Assembly (NCBI GenBank): GCA_002179805.1
Contig: NAVB01001733.1
Coordinates: 1-26,218 of the forward strand
Source of the DNA: Acanthamoeba lenticulata
Taxonomy: Eukaryota; Discosea; Longamoebia; Acanthamoebidae
Direction: 5' to 3'
Length of the DNA stretch: 26,218 nt
A program made the translations under genes and the position numbers. How positions within the stretch are numbered: the first letter of the stretch is position 1; each line of letters starts with the position of its first letter. Positions 10,434-20,310 of the stretch are shown here, piece after piece. The notes under the pieces are model-generated. The model was not told where the DNA came from. It did no database searches and worked only from the letters and a program-made list of their open reading frames with translations.

Positions 10434-10613
10434 CGTTGCGCCTTACGTTCTCCTCTGCGCCACGAGAGTGAAAGCTCTCGGGTGGTCTTCCTCACTAGAA
10501 TTTCGCCACGTGGAAATGCCTGGCCAATCAAGATTTTTCTGTCGACGCAACAACAGAACAATTTATTTCTCCTAACTCTTTTTACGCGCAACCACTAATA
10601 CTAGCGTTCGTGG
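10434..10613. promoter_or_regulatory. Divergent promoter between RhoGAP and F-box genes
   Basis: Only 180 bp separate the ATG at 10433 (minus) from the ATG at 10614 (plus), so both promoters and 5' UTRs must fall here or overlap the genes. I could not assign a core promoter element. Confidence 0.5.
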
Positions 10614-13509
10614 ATGAAGAGGAAGGAGCCCACACAAACGCCTGAAGAGGAAGGGGGCCAACCAGAAGAGCTCTCTCCGCCAATCAACTTTCTGAACGCA
10701 CTGCCCGACCTCGCTTTCCGTGCCGTCCTTGACTTTCTTCATGACGGGACCCCCTCAACTTACCACACTGGTACGTCCTGCACTGATGTGGTAGCGATCA
10801 TGAGCATGGCCCATAAATTGATGGTGATGTGTGCCACAAAAGTTGACAGCAGCATGCCAGAGCTCTGGCGCATGCGCACGCTCCACCTTGCGGTAATGAA
10901 ACGCTTTCGGTTTCTGTATCAATTCGTCGAGCAGAGCGGAGAGCCCACGCCTGAGGAGTGGGACGAATACCTCAGAGAGCTGGCAGCGCGACCCGTACCT
11001 CAGGCCCTCATCTCGTTCGTCATTCCTCTGCTTCTTGTCTTTTTGTTTTTGCCTGCAACTCACAAGCATACACACGCCGTGGAGCAGGTTTGAAGAGCTC
11101 ACAGGAAGCGCCAAACCGAGCGGCTGGGCACCGGCCCCGCTGCTGGCCTTGCGGCTCACTTGCCGCAGTGTCAAATGGGCAGTCGAGACCATCGCGCCAC
11201 CGCGCCTCTTTCCACCGTTCGAGCTGCTCACCAGCGTTGACCGGTGGCTATCATCGCGTGTCGAGTGGCCCACGCTGCTGGTGGCCTCGTCACCCGAGGA
11301 GGCCGAGCATCAGCACTTGATCCAAGAGCTCGAACGTGCTGCCGTCAGCTGCGCCAATGCCCGCTTGCACCAGCTTCAGTGCACACTCGCCCTGCCACGC
11401 ACCCCCACAACGCACACATGCACACAATCAAGTCGCTGATGTGGTCATGCTCAGGCTGGACGCAGTGCTCGACCAGGTGCTCGGCAAGTCGAGCGAGAAG
11501 CACGCGAGTCTCGCCAAAACGCTCAACTGGGGCGCCGAGGAGGACGGACGCGCGCGACTGCGCGTGGAGTACATGACCCATGGCTGCGACTTCCTGGGCA
11601 CGGAGGCTGGCATGGGCCTCGAGTCCTGCCTGGTGCTCTCTCTGCCTGGCCAGCCCCAAGGTCCGGTCAACCGCGTGTGTGTGTCGCCCAACGACGAGTC
11701 GCGCTCACACGTGTGACACGCTGGAGCGAGCAGAGCTGCTCAGGATTTTCTGCACGGCGGGGGCCGTATGGAATCAATATGGCGACCACTTGGAGGTGTT
11801 TCTCGACCTGCACACCAACTCGTTCGCCTGGGCCAAGACGCTGGGCGAGACGTACGAGGAAGAGGAACTGACCGGAACCGCCAGCAGCAAGAATGGGTGG
11901 AATGCGCCGCTGCTGACGTGGAAGTCGACGGGGATGATCTACCAGCCCCAGAGCTCTGATGATCATCTCCTCTGCGAGCTTTGGCGCGCCCTTGGCTTCA
12001 CGATGGATGCATCGTCCCAGTGCCCAGCGAGCGACGCCTTTGGGGCCGAGCCTGCTTGGGATCGTGCCAGTGTGGAAGCGGTGTTGTTGGCGGGTCTCGG
12101 CTGCACGTGGCCCTCCATCACGCCTCCTGACACCTGGGAGCGCGCTCTCGACGAAAGCAGGCCGTCCGACCTGGTCTCGAGGCTGCGTCAAACGGAGCGC
12201 TATCTCCAGCGGGTACGCCGTAGCATGTCAGTTGCCAGGCAGGACGATGGTAGAATGATGGCCGTGGTGTGTTGCGCAGAGGGTGTTGCTTGATGAAGTC
12301 AACGACTTCTTTACGAACCACATCGACCCACTCTTGGTATGTCCTTTCTTTGACTGTTGCTGAACTGCCACTTGGTGCCTTTTCTAAAATGTGCTCCTCC
12401 CTCTCTTTGGTGCTGCAGGCTCCTCTGGATCGCGGTCAACAGCTGTGCGGGTTGAGCCACGTGCGGCGTTTTGTTGGCCAATTCTTCGGCCAGCGCCGCA
12501 TTGCACTGGTGGGACCGGCGCTCGAGAGACTGCGCAAGATCAGGGCCGACACCAATCCAGACCCTTGTCGCAGCGGGCGCCAAGTCGCGGAACCGACCCA
12601 AGTGCGCCATGTTTCTTTCTCTGCTGGACTCATTCATGGCTCACTTGTGTCGCGGCGCAGACGTTCTTCGATGCTTTGCGCTTCCTCGAAGGGCGCTCGA
12701 TCAGCACTGAGCTGATAGGTGACCCGCAGCACTGCTTCGTCAGCTCGAGTGTTCGCTGGCTGGTTCAACTTCCTGAGACGGCAACCAACATTACCACCAC
12801 CAGCACCACGTCCAGCTCTGACGACAATAGGGATGACCAACCCTTCCCTCGCAGCGAAAAGAGGAGGAAGGTGATGATGATAAATGAGCAGCAGGAGACT
12901 TCATCCTCTTCATCTTCATCGTCACCGCCGGTTGAAGCTGGTGAGAAGAGCGAAGGTGGCGGCGTGCTTGTGTTCTCATACGACCGGAAGGTGTCTGACT
13001 ACCACGGGCCCAACTCGTGGCACGAGCGGCTCGCCGTGCGGGCCTTCCTCCCCACACGCCAGAAACAGCTGCTTTTGGGTGGCAAGCTGGACGTCGACGG
13101 CAAAGAGAATGAGCTCTTTGTCTCGCAGCGCCTCGACGAACCGGGGGACTCACGCACGGTCATGGCCAACTCCTCCCTTGGCCAGGTCGGGTGCCTCTTG
13201 GGACTTCGTCCTACCTCCAGCTCAGAGATGCCAGTGGCTCCGTCCGACGCAAAGATGGAGAAGAAACAGTTTGGCGAAGAAGTGGCGAACCTGCTGGTGA
13301 TGGTGGCCAAGGTGGCCATGTGGGATGCCCAAGTCACCCTGCCTTCGGTTTGCTCCCTCGACCCGGGACTGGAGGAGCACCTCAAGGTCATCATCGACGG
13401 AACTGTGGACATTCCTGAAGACCAAATGCCACCTCCCTCCGTCGCCGCGTCGATCAAGGTAGTTGAGGGCTACATTCTCCACCCCTGGCCGTCAGCGTTT
13501 GATCGGTGA
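10614..13509 (+). CDS. F-box-like protein, 812 residues
   Basis: Seven exons, all in matching phase: 10614-10994, 11098-11378, 11455-11660, 11731-12212, 12280-12336, 12419-12601, 12661-13509 (2439 nt). Near the N-terminus, NALPDLAFRAVLDFL followed by CTDVVAIMSMAHKL and ELWRMRTLHL resembles the F-box fold (LPDE..l.il.yL..., ..v.vsk.w..l..., lW..l). A role as substrate adaptor of an SCF ubiquitin ligase is therefore possible, but the match is by eye. The middle is ordered and weakly helical with no recognised repeat. A Ser/Thr/Asp-rich disordered linker with KRRKV lies in exon 7 (about 12780-12960). The C-terminal approximately 180 residues (SYDRKVSDYHGPNSW and on) look globular and unrecognised. 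The first intron acceptor (GAAGAG|CTC at 11098) was chosen by phase; an alternative GCAG at 11089 would not keep the frame. Confidence 0.7.
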
Positions 13510-13658
13510 AGCTTAAAAAAAAAAGTCGAAATAATTCTTCATAGCAAGCGTGTCGACAAAAATGCGAGGGAAAGTGAATCTCAACTGGCTCTTCTGTGTT
13601 GATTAATCGCCCCCGTCTGAGCCACCCACGTTTGTGGGGGGGCGAGCAGCACGCCGTA

Positions 13659-15578
13659 ATGGATCCATCTTCCTCATCCCTCTCAGTGAATTCGCCATTC
13701 TCTTCGTCTTCTTCTTCTTCTTCAATTCCCATCTGCGCTGCAGCCGACAACGATTCAGATCATATGGAGGTGCAAAGCTCCACTGCACCCACTCGCCCAA
13801 CTTTGAAGAGAAAAGAGCGGGACACGAACCCAGAATCCTCGCGCCCAAATCAATTAAACTCGCTCGAGCACACCAAGCGAAAGCGGCAGGCCACCGAGCG
13901 CAGCGGCGCCACAGACTCTTCTCGACAAGAAAAGGGCCCACCAGCAAGAGCTGCTTTGATGTGGCGATCGCTGGGAGCTGCCGACGACGACGTGTTTGGG
14001 CTAGAGCACAAGACCTACAAACGTGATCGATTGTTCGTCAGCCCCCTGACTGTGGCGCTTCAAAATGCCGCATGTGAGGAGCAGGACATGCTGCGCCAAC
14101 TGTGGCTCCAATCCCTGAAAGAGACGCAAGATGCGAACGATGCTGCAAAGGCGCAGGCCGCTGACGACGAGGGCACGACCGACGTCGAAGACGAAGGGGC
14201 AGCTGAAGACAAAAAGGACAAGGAAGTAGCGCCAGTTTCCTCTACGACAACCACTTCTGCCACTTCATCCTCTTCAACTTCAGCAAACAAAACGACTACC
14301 AGCGGCGCCTCGACTGCGGCCCGAAGCAGCGGCTCGGAACTCGTCGACGATGACGTGGAGAAGCTCGTACAGCTCATGCAGAACCCATCACCCATGCCCA
14401 TCATCAGCTACGTCGTTGGGCGGGAGGTCGAGGCCTTGGGCGTCGAACTATTGGACGTGATGGCGGCCGACACTGGCGATGAAGACGGTGATGATGAGGA
14501 CGACACCATCACCCAGGAGCTGCGAGACGTCGACGACAGGAAAGGGAAGGACGTCGTCGCCCGACAGGACGAGGACGACCGGCGGACCACAACCACCACG
14601 ACGACCACCACCGCTGGCGCCGCGGCCGTGGCCTTGGCTCGGCTGCAAGCGCCGCCTTCGCAATTGCAGCCATCGCGGACGGGCTTCAGCGCCGACGGGC
14701 CGCTGCTGTTCTCCGAGACCTACATCGCGGCCGCGCTCACGCTCGAGCGCCGCGAGGCCCAGGCTGAGGCCGAGCGCTGGGCCCGCTGGGAGGAGCGCCA
14801 GAGCGCGACCGCCAGAGCCCACCAGCGTCAAGCCAGCAACAGCAACAAGGCCGGCGGCGGTCTCAGGCGGGGTGGCGCCCGGCCCTACTCGCCGGACGAG
14901 TACATGATGCGGCGACAACGACGGCAGAAGCGCCGCCGCATCCGGCGGATGGCCCGCATGCGGGGCTGCGACGACTACTACTACGGCAACCTCGACGATG
15001 ATGATGGCGGTGACGACGATGATGACGACGATGACGATGATGATGAGGTGGACAACGATGGGGACGATGACGACGGTATGGAGGAGGACGATGAGGATGC
15101 GGATGATGACGAGGACAACTACCGCGAGGAGGACGTCCACCGTGTTGTGCCGCGCCACCGTGGCGACGCCCACACAACCACAACAACCACAACTTCCACC
15201 ACGACCACCACATCATCTTCATCGTCTTCATCATCTTCTTCATCTTCGTCGTCCATCGCGGCCTCGTCGCTAATGAATGGCAAGCGGCGGCGGCTCGTAC
15301 AGACATCGCCCGCGCGCAACAGCGGCAGTGGCGGCGAGGAGGCCGACGAGGTGGAGGCCTCCCTCTGCGAGGCCGCTGCGGTTGCCGCGGCCGCCAGCAC
15401 AACGAGCGTGGAGGGCAGCGGCAGCGGAGGCGCCTTTGACGACGAGGCGGCCACGCAGGACGACAATGATATCAGTATCGCGCAGGCCACGACGAGCCCG
15501 CCTCGCGGGCCGCCCGCCATCAATCTCGACCCCGCCATGGAGGCCGGGCCCGACGGTGCGATCTTCTTGTCCCTGTAG
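13659..15578 (+). CDS. Single-exon acidic/basic low-complexity protein, probably nuclear
   Basis: A 640-codon frame runs from ATG 13659 (MDPSSSSLSV) to TAG 15578; the frame extends upstream only through a GTG. Features in order: po­ly-Ser near residues 4-22, basic clusters KRKERD and TKRKRQ that look like nuclear localisation signals, and an ordered stretch RLFVSPLTVALQ...MLRQLWLQSLKET around 126-160. Acidic and Ser/Thr tracts follow, then a helical EREAQAEAERWARWEERQ segment, a strongly basic RRQRRQKRRRIRRMARMR (about 14911-14964), and at once an Asp/Glu run of about 50 residues (14992-15130), poly-Ser, and a Gly/Ala-rich end. No known domain was recognised. A chromatin or nucleolar role is a guess from charge pattern. 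The adjoining antisense frame rich in Val/Ile is a shadow. Confidence 0.6.
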   Translation: MDPSSSSLSVNSPFSSSSSSSSIPICAAADNDSDHMEVQSSTAPTRPTLKRKERDTNPESSRPNQLNSLEHTKRKRQATERSGATDSSRQEKGPPARAALMWRSLGAADDDVFGLEHKTYKRDRLFVSPLTVALQNAACEEQDMLRQLWLQSLKETQDANDAAKAQAADDEGTTDVEDEGAAEDKKDKEVAPVSSTTTTSATSSSSTSANKTTTSGASTAARSSGSELVDDDVEKLVQLMQNPSPMPIISYVVGREVEALGVELLDVMAADTGDEDGDDEDDTITQELRDVDDRKGKDVVARQDEDDRRTTTTTTTTTAGAAAVALARLQAPPSQLQPSRTGFSADGPLLFSETYIAAALTLERREAQAEAERWARWEERQSATARAHQRQASNSNKAGGGLRRGGARPYSPDEYMMRRQRRQKRRRIRRMARMRGCDDYYYGNLDDDDGGDDDDDDDDDDDEVDNDGDDDDGMEEDDEDADDDEDNYREEDVHRVVPRHRGDAHTTTTTTTSTTTTTSSSSSSSSSSSSSSIAASSLMNGKRRRLVQTSPARNSGSGGEEADEVEASLCEAAAVAAAASTTSVEGSGSGGAFDDEAATQDDNDISIAQATTSPPRGPPAINLDPAMEAGPDGAIFLSL

Positions 15579-15825
15579 TGTTTTCACAGGACGGCTTGGC
15601 GTCGGTGGCGGTTTGCTGATCCGCCGTTGGTTGGGGTCCGATGCGTAACGCAACAGAGTCGGAGGACGACAGCACGCAGCCGATGGAGTGAGCAGGGGTG
15701 GAGGCGAGACGAGCCCCAGCAAGCACAGGCTGCCCAAACCAAGAGTTTTAACTTCTTATTTATTTTAGCAACAAACAGAAACAAAAAGAGAACTAAACAA
15801 CACATCCAACAAGTAAAAAATTGTG

Positions 15826-15844
15826 AATAAACACCGGTTTTATT
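15826..15844. terminator. Bidirectional near-palindromic poly(A) signal
   Basis: AATAAACACCGGTTTTATT: AATAAA on the plus strand (15826-15831) serves the gene ending at 15578. Its mirror TTTATT (15839-15844) is AATAAA on the minus strand, 28 nt beyond the stop of the AIF1-like gene. The two convergent 3' UTRs must overlap. Confidence 0.6.
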
Positions 15845-15871
15845 GGTTTTTATGTTATGGTGTACAAGATG

Positions 15872-16411
15872 TCAAGGAAGATCGGCGAGAGAGCGACGGG
15901 GCGGGAGCCCCTTTGGGCCCTCCTTCTCCTTGGCCATTTCCTCGAACATGAGGATCGTTCGCAAGATGCTGTTGCTTGAGCCGAACATCATTTCCAAGAA
16001 CTCCTTGTACCTGATGAACAACAGCACGCAAGATTAGTCATGCGTGGTGAGAAGGGGGGGGGGAGAAAGGGGATAGAAAGCTTACTCAATTGTGCCTGAG
16101 CCCGTCTTGTCCACTTGAGCGATCATCTTCTTGAGCTCGAGGTGAGTCTTGGGCTGTCCCAGCTTCTCCATCATGAACTTGACCTCCTCCAAGTCAAGCT
16201 CACCATCGTGGTCACGGTCGTAGAGCATGAACTTTTGCTTGTACTTCTCCAGCGTCGCATCGTCGGCCTGCGAGTTGTGTCGCTGGAACTCGGCGCCGAT
16301 ACGGTTCAGGTCACTCTCCTGCACCTTGAGCTTCTGCCCAAAGGCCTTGCCTCCCTGTGGGTTGCTTCGAATCTTGTTGATATCCTCTACTGGCTTGTCA
16401 CGGGTCTGCAT
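15872..16411 (-). CDS. Allograft inflammatory factor 1-like EF-hand protein
   Basis: Two exons, 16411-16086 and 16010-15872, with a 75-nt intron in phase 2, give 154 residues (animal AIF1/Iba1 proteins are about 147-150). The signature KLGQPKTHLELKKMI is nearly identical to the animal family, and the C-terminus (RSLADLP) aligns with the family's ISELP-type end. Two EF-hand loops are visible: D65-R-D-H-D-G-E-L-D-L-E-E76 is canonical, and D101-K-T-G-S-G-T-I-E-Y-K-E112 also keeps the ligand positions. Animal AIF1 binds Ca2+ and bundles F-actin in ruffles and phagocytic cups; the same role in the actin cortex is likely. ATG 16411 gives the expected family length. The gene converges with the acidic-protein gene. 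Confidence 0.9.
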
Positions 16412-16710
16412 CTTGCTCTTTGTGTGCGTGTGTTTGTTTGGAGTGCCAAGAGAGAGGATTTTTTTTCTGCTGCGTCGGTTGGCTGCCGTTGTCTCAATCT
16501 GCAGGAAAAGGACACGCCCGCTGACGTCACACGGAGTGAGCAAATGAAGTGGTCCTTCATGAACGAACACAACATTCGGCCTTTGCCAAGGGCAAAAAGC
16601 TGCCAGCGACGCTGCTGCAACAAGTTCAGAACCATATCCGCGGCCTTGACCCCATGGTACATTCTTCACATGCATGCTGTGGCTTTAGATCACTGGCAGT
16701 GCTTTGATGG
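16412..16710. other. 5' region between AIF1-like gene and zinc-finger relic
   Basis: This is the divergent spacer. It holds the AIF1-like 5' UTR and promoter. No separate gene is supported. A short (GT)n run lies immediately upstream of the ATG, followed by a T run at 16459-16467. Confidence 0.35.
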
Positions 16711-17858
16711 GTGGAGGTTGTGGCTGAGCCTGCGCAAACTAGCAAGCGGGCACACGAGGCTGGACCAGAAATTGACAAAGCTCCACTCTCTCAGCAGCTG
16801 CCTCCTTTGGTACCAGCTTCACCACCCTCAATTACGCCACTACCCCAGGCCTCGTCCAGCGTGCCACTGCCCAATGTGCTGCCCCGGGCCTCGTCCAACG
16901 TGACTCCTTCGTCCACCGCACCACTGTCTCACGCTGCCCCAGGCCTCGTCCAACGTGACTCCTTCGTCCGCCACACCACCGTCCCACGCGCTGCCCCGGC
17001 CCTCGTCCAACATGCCTCCTTCGTCCGCCGCACCACCGTCCCACGCGCTGCCCCAGGCCTCGTCCAACGTGCCTCCTTCGTCCGCCGCACCACCGTCCCA
17101 CGCGCTGCCCCGGCCCTCGTCCAACGTGCCTCCTTCGTCTGCCGTGCCACTGTCCCACGTGCTGCTCCAGGCCTCATCCAACGCACCTCCTTCATCTGCC
17201 ACACCACCATCCCACGTGCTGCCCTGCACACTACCATCCACCACACCATCCTCTGCACCACTTTCATCCTTCATTCACACCACAAACCAACATACCGTCA
17301 TCCCACGCCCTCTCCACCAAGCCATCACACTTCATCCCCTCTCTTGATACACGTGTCAAATGTACACACCCTGGCTGCCTGAAACACTACACTAATCGCA
17401 GCAGCATGCGTCGCCATCTGAAAGACAAACACCTCACACCTACACAGCCAAGCTTGGCTTCTACACCATCTACATCTCACACACCTCTCTCCGCCTCTGG
17501 CCACAGCCGATGGGCCTGCACTGTCAAGATCTGACAGCTTCGATATGGAGGAATTTGAAGCCACCCTTCACCAGGTCCTGCACGGGAGCTCATCAACACC
17601 ATCTTCCTCTACTCCAGCACTTTCATCAGCCCCAATATCATCACCCCTCTCCTTTGATGAGCTACTTGAACAAATGGCTGCCGAGATGCCACCAGAGAGT
17701 GAAGAAGAGGACACAGCAGAGGACGTAAAATCGTGTCGGAGATCAGCGGCCTTCAGCAAGTGCTCCGGCGCCTGCGGAAGCCTACATCCCAGCGCCAGCT
17801 GCGTATTGCCACACGTGTGCGAGTGCTTGAGGAGGAACTGCGCAAGTTGCTGGCGTAG
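16711..17858 (+). pseudogene. Frame-broken C2H2 zinc-finger protein gene
   Basis: Protein-like sequence changes frame at least four times. 16711-16930 holds a Pro/Ser-rich lead (start not found; only GTG). From about 16932 the 57-bp repeats encode a 19-residue unit (SHALPQASSNVPPSSAAPP). By about 17300 a third frame leads into a classic C2H2 finger at 17361-17432 (C-x4-C-x12-H-x4-H; CTHPGC...RRHLKDKH). By about 17480 a fourth frame gives ADGPALSRSDSFDMEEFEAT and an acidic Ser-rich stretch. At about 17721 a final shift gives a helical tail (SEISGLQQVLRRLRKP...VRVLEEELRKLLA) ending in TAG 17856-17858. No GT..AG introns of plausible size explain the shifts. It is most likely a decayed gene for a DNA-binding protein; indel errors in the sequence are the alternative. 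Interior stops are few because the composition is Pro/Ser-rich. Confidence 0.55.
16840..17230 (+). repeat. 57-bp tandem repeat (coding minisatellite)
   Basis: The shared core TCGTCCAACGTG recurs at 16852 (partial), 16891, 16946, 17003, 17060, 17117 and 17174. Spacing is exactly 57 bp except 55 bp between 16891 and 16946, where the 2-bp loss (CACGCTGCC against CACGCGCTGCC) breaks the frame. Alternating copies share CAGGCC or CGGCCC variants, which suggests duplication as pairs. Confidence 0.9.
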
Positions 17859-18392
17859 GACACAAACGTGTACGCCACCTCTCCTTTCCTCTCCTCGCCT
17901 CCCCCACCTTCCTTCTTCTTTACTCACGTGGACGCGTGGGCCAGCTGCTTATTTTTTTATTTTGAGAGTACACTGCCCCCTTAAGGTCGCCACCTCGGGT
18001 AATATCAATTGGTTGAGAAAAAAATTGCCAGCGCCAGGAGAGAAAAGAAAAGAAACTCTTTGCGTCGCGCCAAGCTGGCGAGAGAAATCAAAACGGAAAT
18101 GAGACACAGAAATCGGCACCAGAAATCAACGTTTTGTGTCGACGACGTAGCTTATTAACAAGTTACTGTCGACGAGGTGGTTTTTCCCAAGCGAATCAAA
18201 AAAACCCGAGGAGGCAACCTTAACCGTTTTAAAAGCGGAGCTTTTTGTACCACAGGTACTTTTTGGTTGGGGATTGGCCAATAGGAGATTTATCGACGGG
18301 AGTCTCTTCTGCTTTTTCTCACGCCAAGGCCCAAGCTGTCGCCAAAGCTACTTCTTCGTCCAGCGCTCCACCCTTGCACACTAACGTACGAT
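17859..18392. other. Intergenic region upstream of secreted beta-helix gene
   Basis: No gene is supported. GTCGACGA occurs twice, near 18138-18145 and 18169-18176, and a short A/T-rich patch lies near 18010-18030. It should contain the promoter and 5' UTR of the gene starting at 18393. Confidence 0.35.
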
Positions 18393-20003
18393 ATGTTGGC
18401 CGGTGTCTTGTGCTTTGTATCCTTGATCTTCCTCGCTCATGGCGCCACACGTACGTCCAAACTCCGCCGTCATCTAGGCTAGGTAGGGCGGCAACAAAGC
18501 GAGTGTGTTAACTGCGTGCGCGCACTCGCACATGCAGTCCAGGTGTGCCAGAACGGGTGTCAGTATTCGTCGGTCATCAGTGCGTTGCAAGCCGCGCAAA
18601 GTGGCGATCTTGTCTACATTCAAAAGGGCAACTACGCCAACGAGGCCACCACGAGTGTGGTCTTGCTCGGGGACATCACGCTCAGAGGCGAGGTTGGAGC
18701 AGTGGTCTCACTTCCATTCGGTTTCACATTTGATCAGTGGCTGACCATCAACGGCACTCTCACCCTGGAGGGCGACCTTAGTATCTTGCTCACTGCAGGC
18801 AGATACACAAACAGCGGTACGGGGCTTCCTCTGGGGGGCATTTGAGGCTGCTCACTCACCTATGAATACACAACGCACGCAAACCTTGGACCGTTTTACA
18901 GCCATTTTCGTGTCACCGACTGGAACGCTTCTCTTGAATGGCAACCTGAACATCTTGGGTGGCAACGGTACTGGATAGTGCTTGCTATTTTTGCTCATCC
19001 ATGAAGCCCAAGCTGCCAACTCACTCACACTACATGTGTTTCTCGCTCGCTCTCTCTCAAGTGCGCTATGCGGGTTACGGTGTGACGGTGCAGGGAGTCT
19101 TGAAACAGAAGGGGGCTCTCACTGCTGTGTCTACTGGCCCTGCAACTTTTAGTGGTTCGTTTGCACCCTGCCTTCCGTACACCAACCTTTAATTGGCTCT
19201 GATCACTATCACAACCACAGCCATTGTTCAGCTCGATCAAGGCTCATGGACGCAAGAGGCTGGTGCCACCATTGATATGCAGCTCCGCGGAAGCAATGGT
19301 ATGTACTCCAGCTGTGCTTTTGTGTAGTTTGTATCTGCTGATATGTTCATTGCCAGGTGTGGGGCTCTCGACCGGCAGTTCATGGCTTCAGAAGGGCAAC
19401 ATCAACATGAAGCTCGATCAGAGCTCAAACGGTTTGCATATCATGCTACGATCCTTGGTGACAATCACTCACTCCAACTCGATTTTGTTATAGGAGTGTG
19501 GTGTCTCAAAGGAAACAAGGTGTGGGTGCAGCAGGGACAGATCAACATGACCGTCTCCAACTTCAGTGTTGGTACAGAACCCAAACCAAAAGACACAATA
19601 TTACAGTAGACTTACTCAACTTGACCTCACGACATACACAGGAGTTGGACTCACCACTGGTACATGGATGGGCATGGGAGATGTTGTCGTGAATGTTCTT
19701 GATAGTGGAAGTGACGGTACAAAACCTCACAGTCCTTCTCACACATCCATCAGTTTTCTAACCTTACGCTTGTGCATGGTAACTTGCAGGCATCTATTGC
19801 TATAACCCCACTGTGAATGTAGCTGGTAATGTGTTGGTCAGACAGAATGGTGCATGCTTCTCCCTGTTGAGTACGTATCCTCTCCCTTCCACAACGCATG
19901 GATTTCATTCATTGACGCATTTGGCTCATTGTTAAACCTTCATATGAATATATGCATGACAGCACCCACCCGCTGCCTCCTCAAGCCTGAGCAATGCCCG
20001 TGA
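18393..20003 (+). CDS. Small secreted beta-helix-type protein, paralog of the 2613-7789 gene
   Basis: Ten exons: 18393-18450, 18538-18816, 18902-18967, 19062-19154, 19221-19298, 19357-19431, 19494-19571, 19642-19716, 19790-19870, 19963-20003 (924 nt, 307 residues). Every one of the nine introns is phase 1. A signal peptide (MLAGVLCFVSLIFLAHGA) is followed by VCQNGCQYSSVISALQAAQ and VYIQKGNYANE, the opening of the pectin-lyase-like beta-helix fold. It matches the minus-strand paralog in sequence and in the intron position just before it. Each following exon encodes one coil, often with a Trp/Gln-Gly-(N)IN motif (SSWLQKGNINMKL, KVWVQQGQINMTV). The protein ends soon after a Cys-rich segment (TPTRCLLKPEQCP) with no stalk, EGF or TM, so it should be secreted. 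No pectate-lyase catalytic pattern was seen; carbohydrate binding or adhesion is inference. Confidence 0.8.
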
Positions 20004-20310
20004 ACTTACGTTATCAATGTCAAACTGACAACAACAAACCCTTATCTTGCATTTTTTAAAGTTTGCCAGCTTAAATCTTACACAACTTCATGCGTCTCTT
20101 TTTCTTCACTATCCCTCGAAATCAATGTTGCCTGGCCACGACCAATCTTGTCCCTGGCATTGCATTGTAACTGGGAAATAGTTCATATTTATTTACTTTC
20201 GCAAGCACAAGGGCCCTTGCGTGGTGTGGTGGGCGTCTTCAGCCCAACAACCGCGTCACACAAGGGCGATCGTCGAAGGGATGGATGGGTGGATGGTGGG
20301 TGGGTTGCCC
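20004..20310. other. Convergent 3' spacer with minus-strand poly(A) signal
   Basis: This is the spacer between the secreted beta-helix gene and spastin. TTTATT at 20188-20193 is AATAAA on the minus strand, about 118 nt after the spastin stop. No gene is seen. Confidence 0.5.

Noticed and set aside
10995..11089. Extension of F-box exon 1 into a membrane-like tail (LISFVIPLLLVFLFL)
   Set aside because: This is intron sequence with a GTACCT donor and a pyrimidine-rich 3' part; splicing it out joins a long downstream coding frame.
14448..15173. Minus-strand Val/Ile-rich 241-residue frame that looks like membrane segments
   Set aside because: It is the complement of GAT/GAC Asp codons and Arg-rich codons of the plus-strand gene. 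The hydrophobicity is an artefact of the repeat.
16840..17230. CRISPR-like array
   Set aside because: The repeats are contiguous 57-bp tandem units with no unique spacers, in a eukaryotic gene.
16832..17274. Minus-strand Gly/Asp-rich repeat frames
   Set aside because: These are antisense of the 57-bp repeat. The plus strand leads into the C2H2 finger and acidic region, and the minus frames lead nowhere.
18393..20003. Truncated pseudogene of the receptor-like gene
   Set aside because: All ten exons splice in frame from a signal peptide to a stop with every donor and acceptor intact, so a complete short secreted protein is the better reading.
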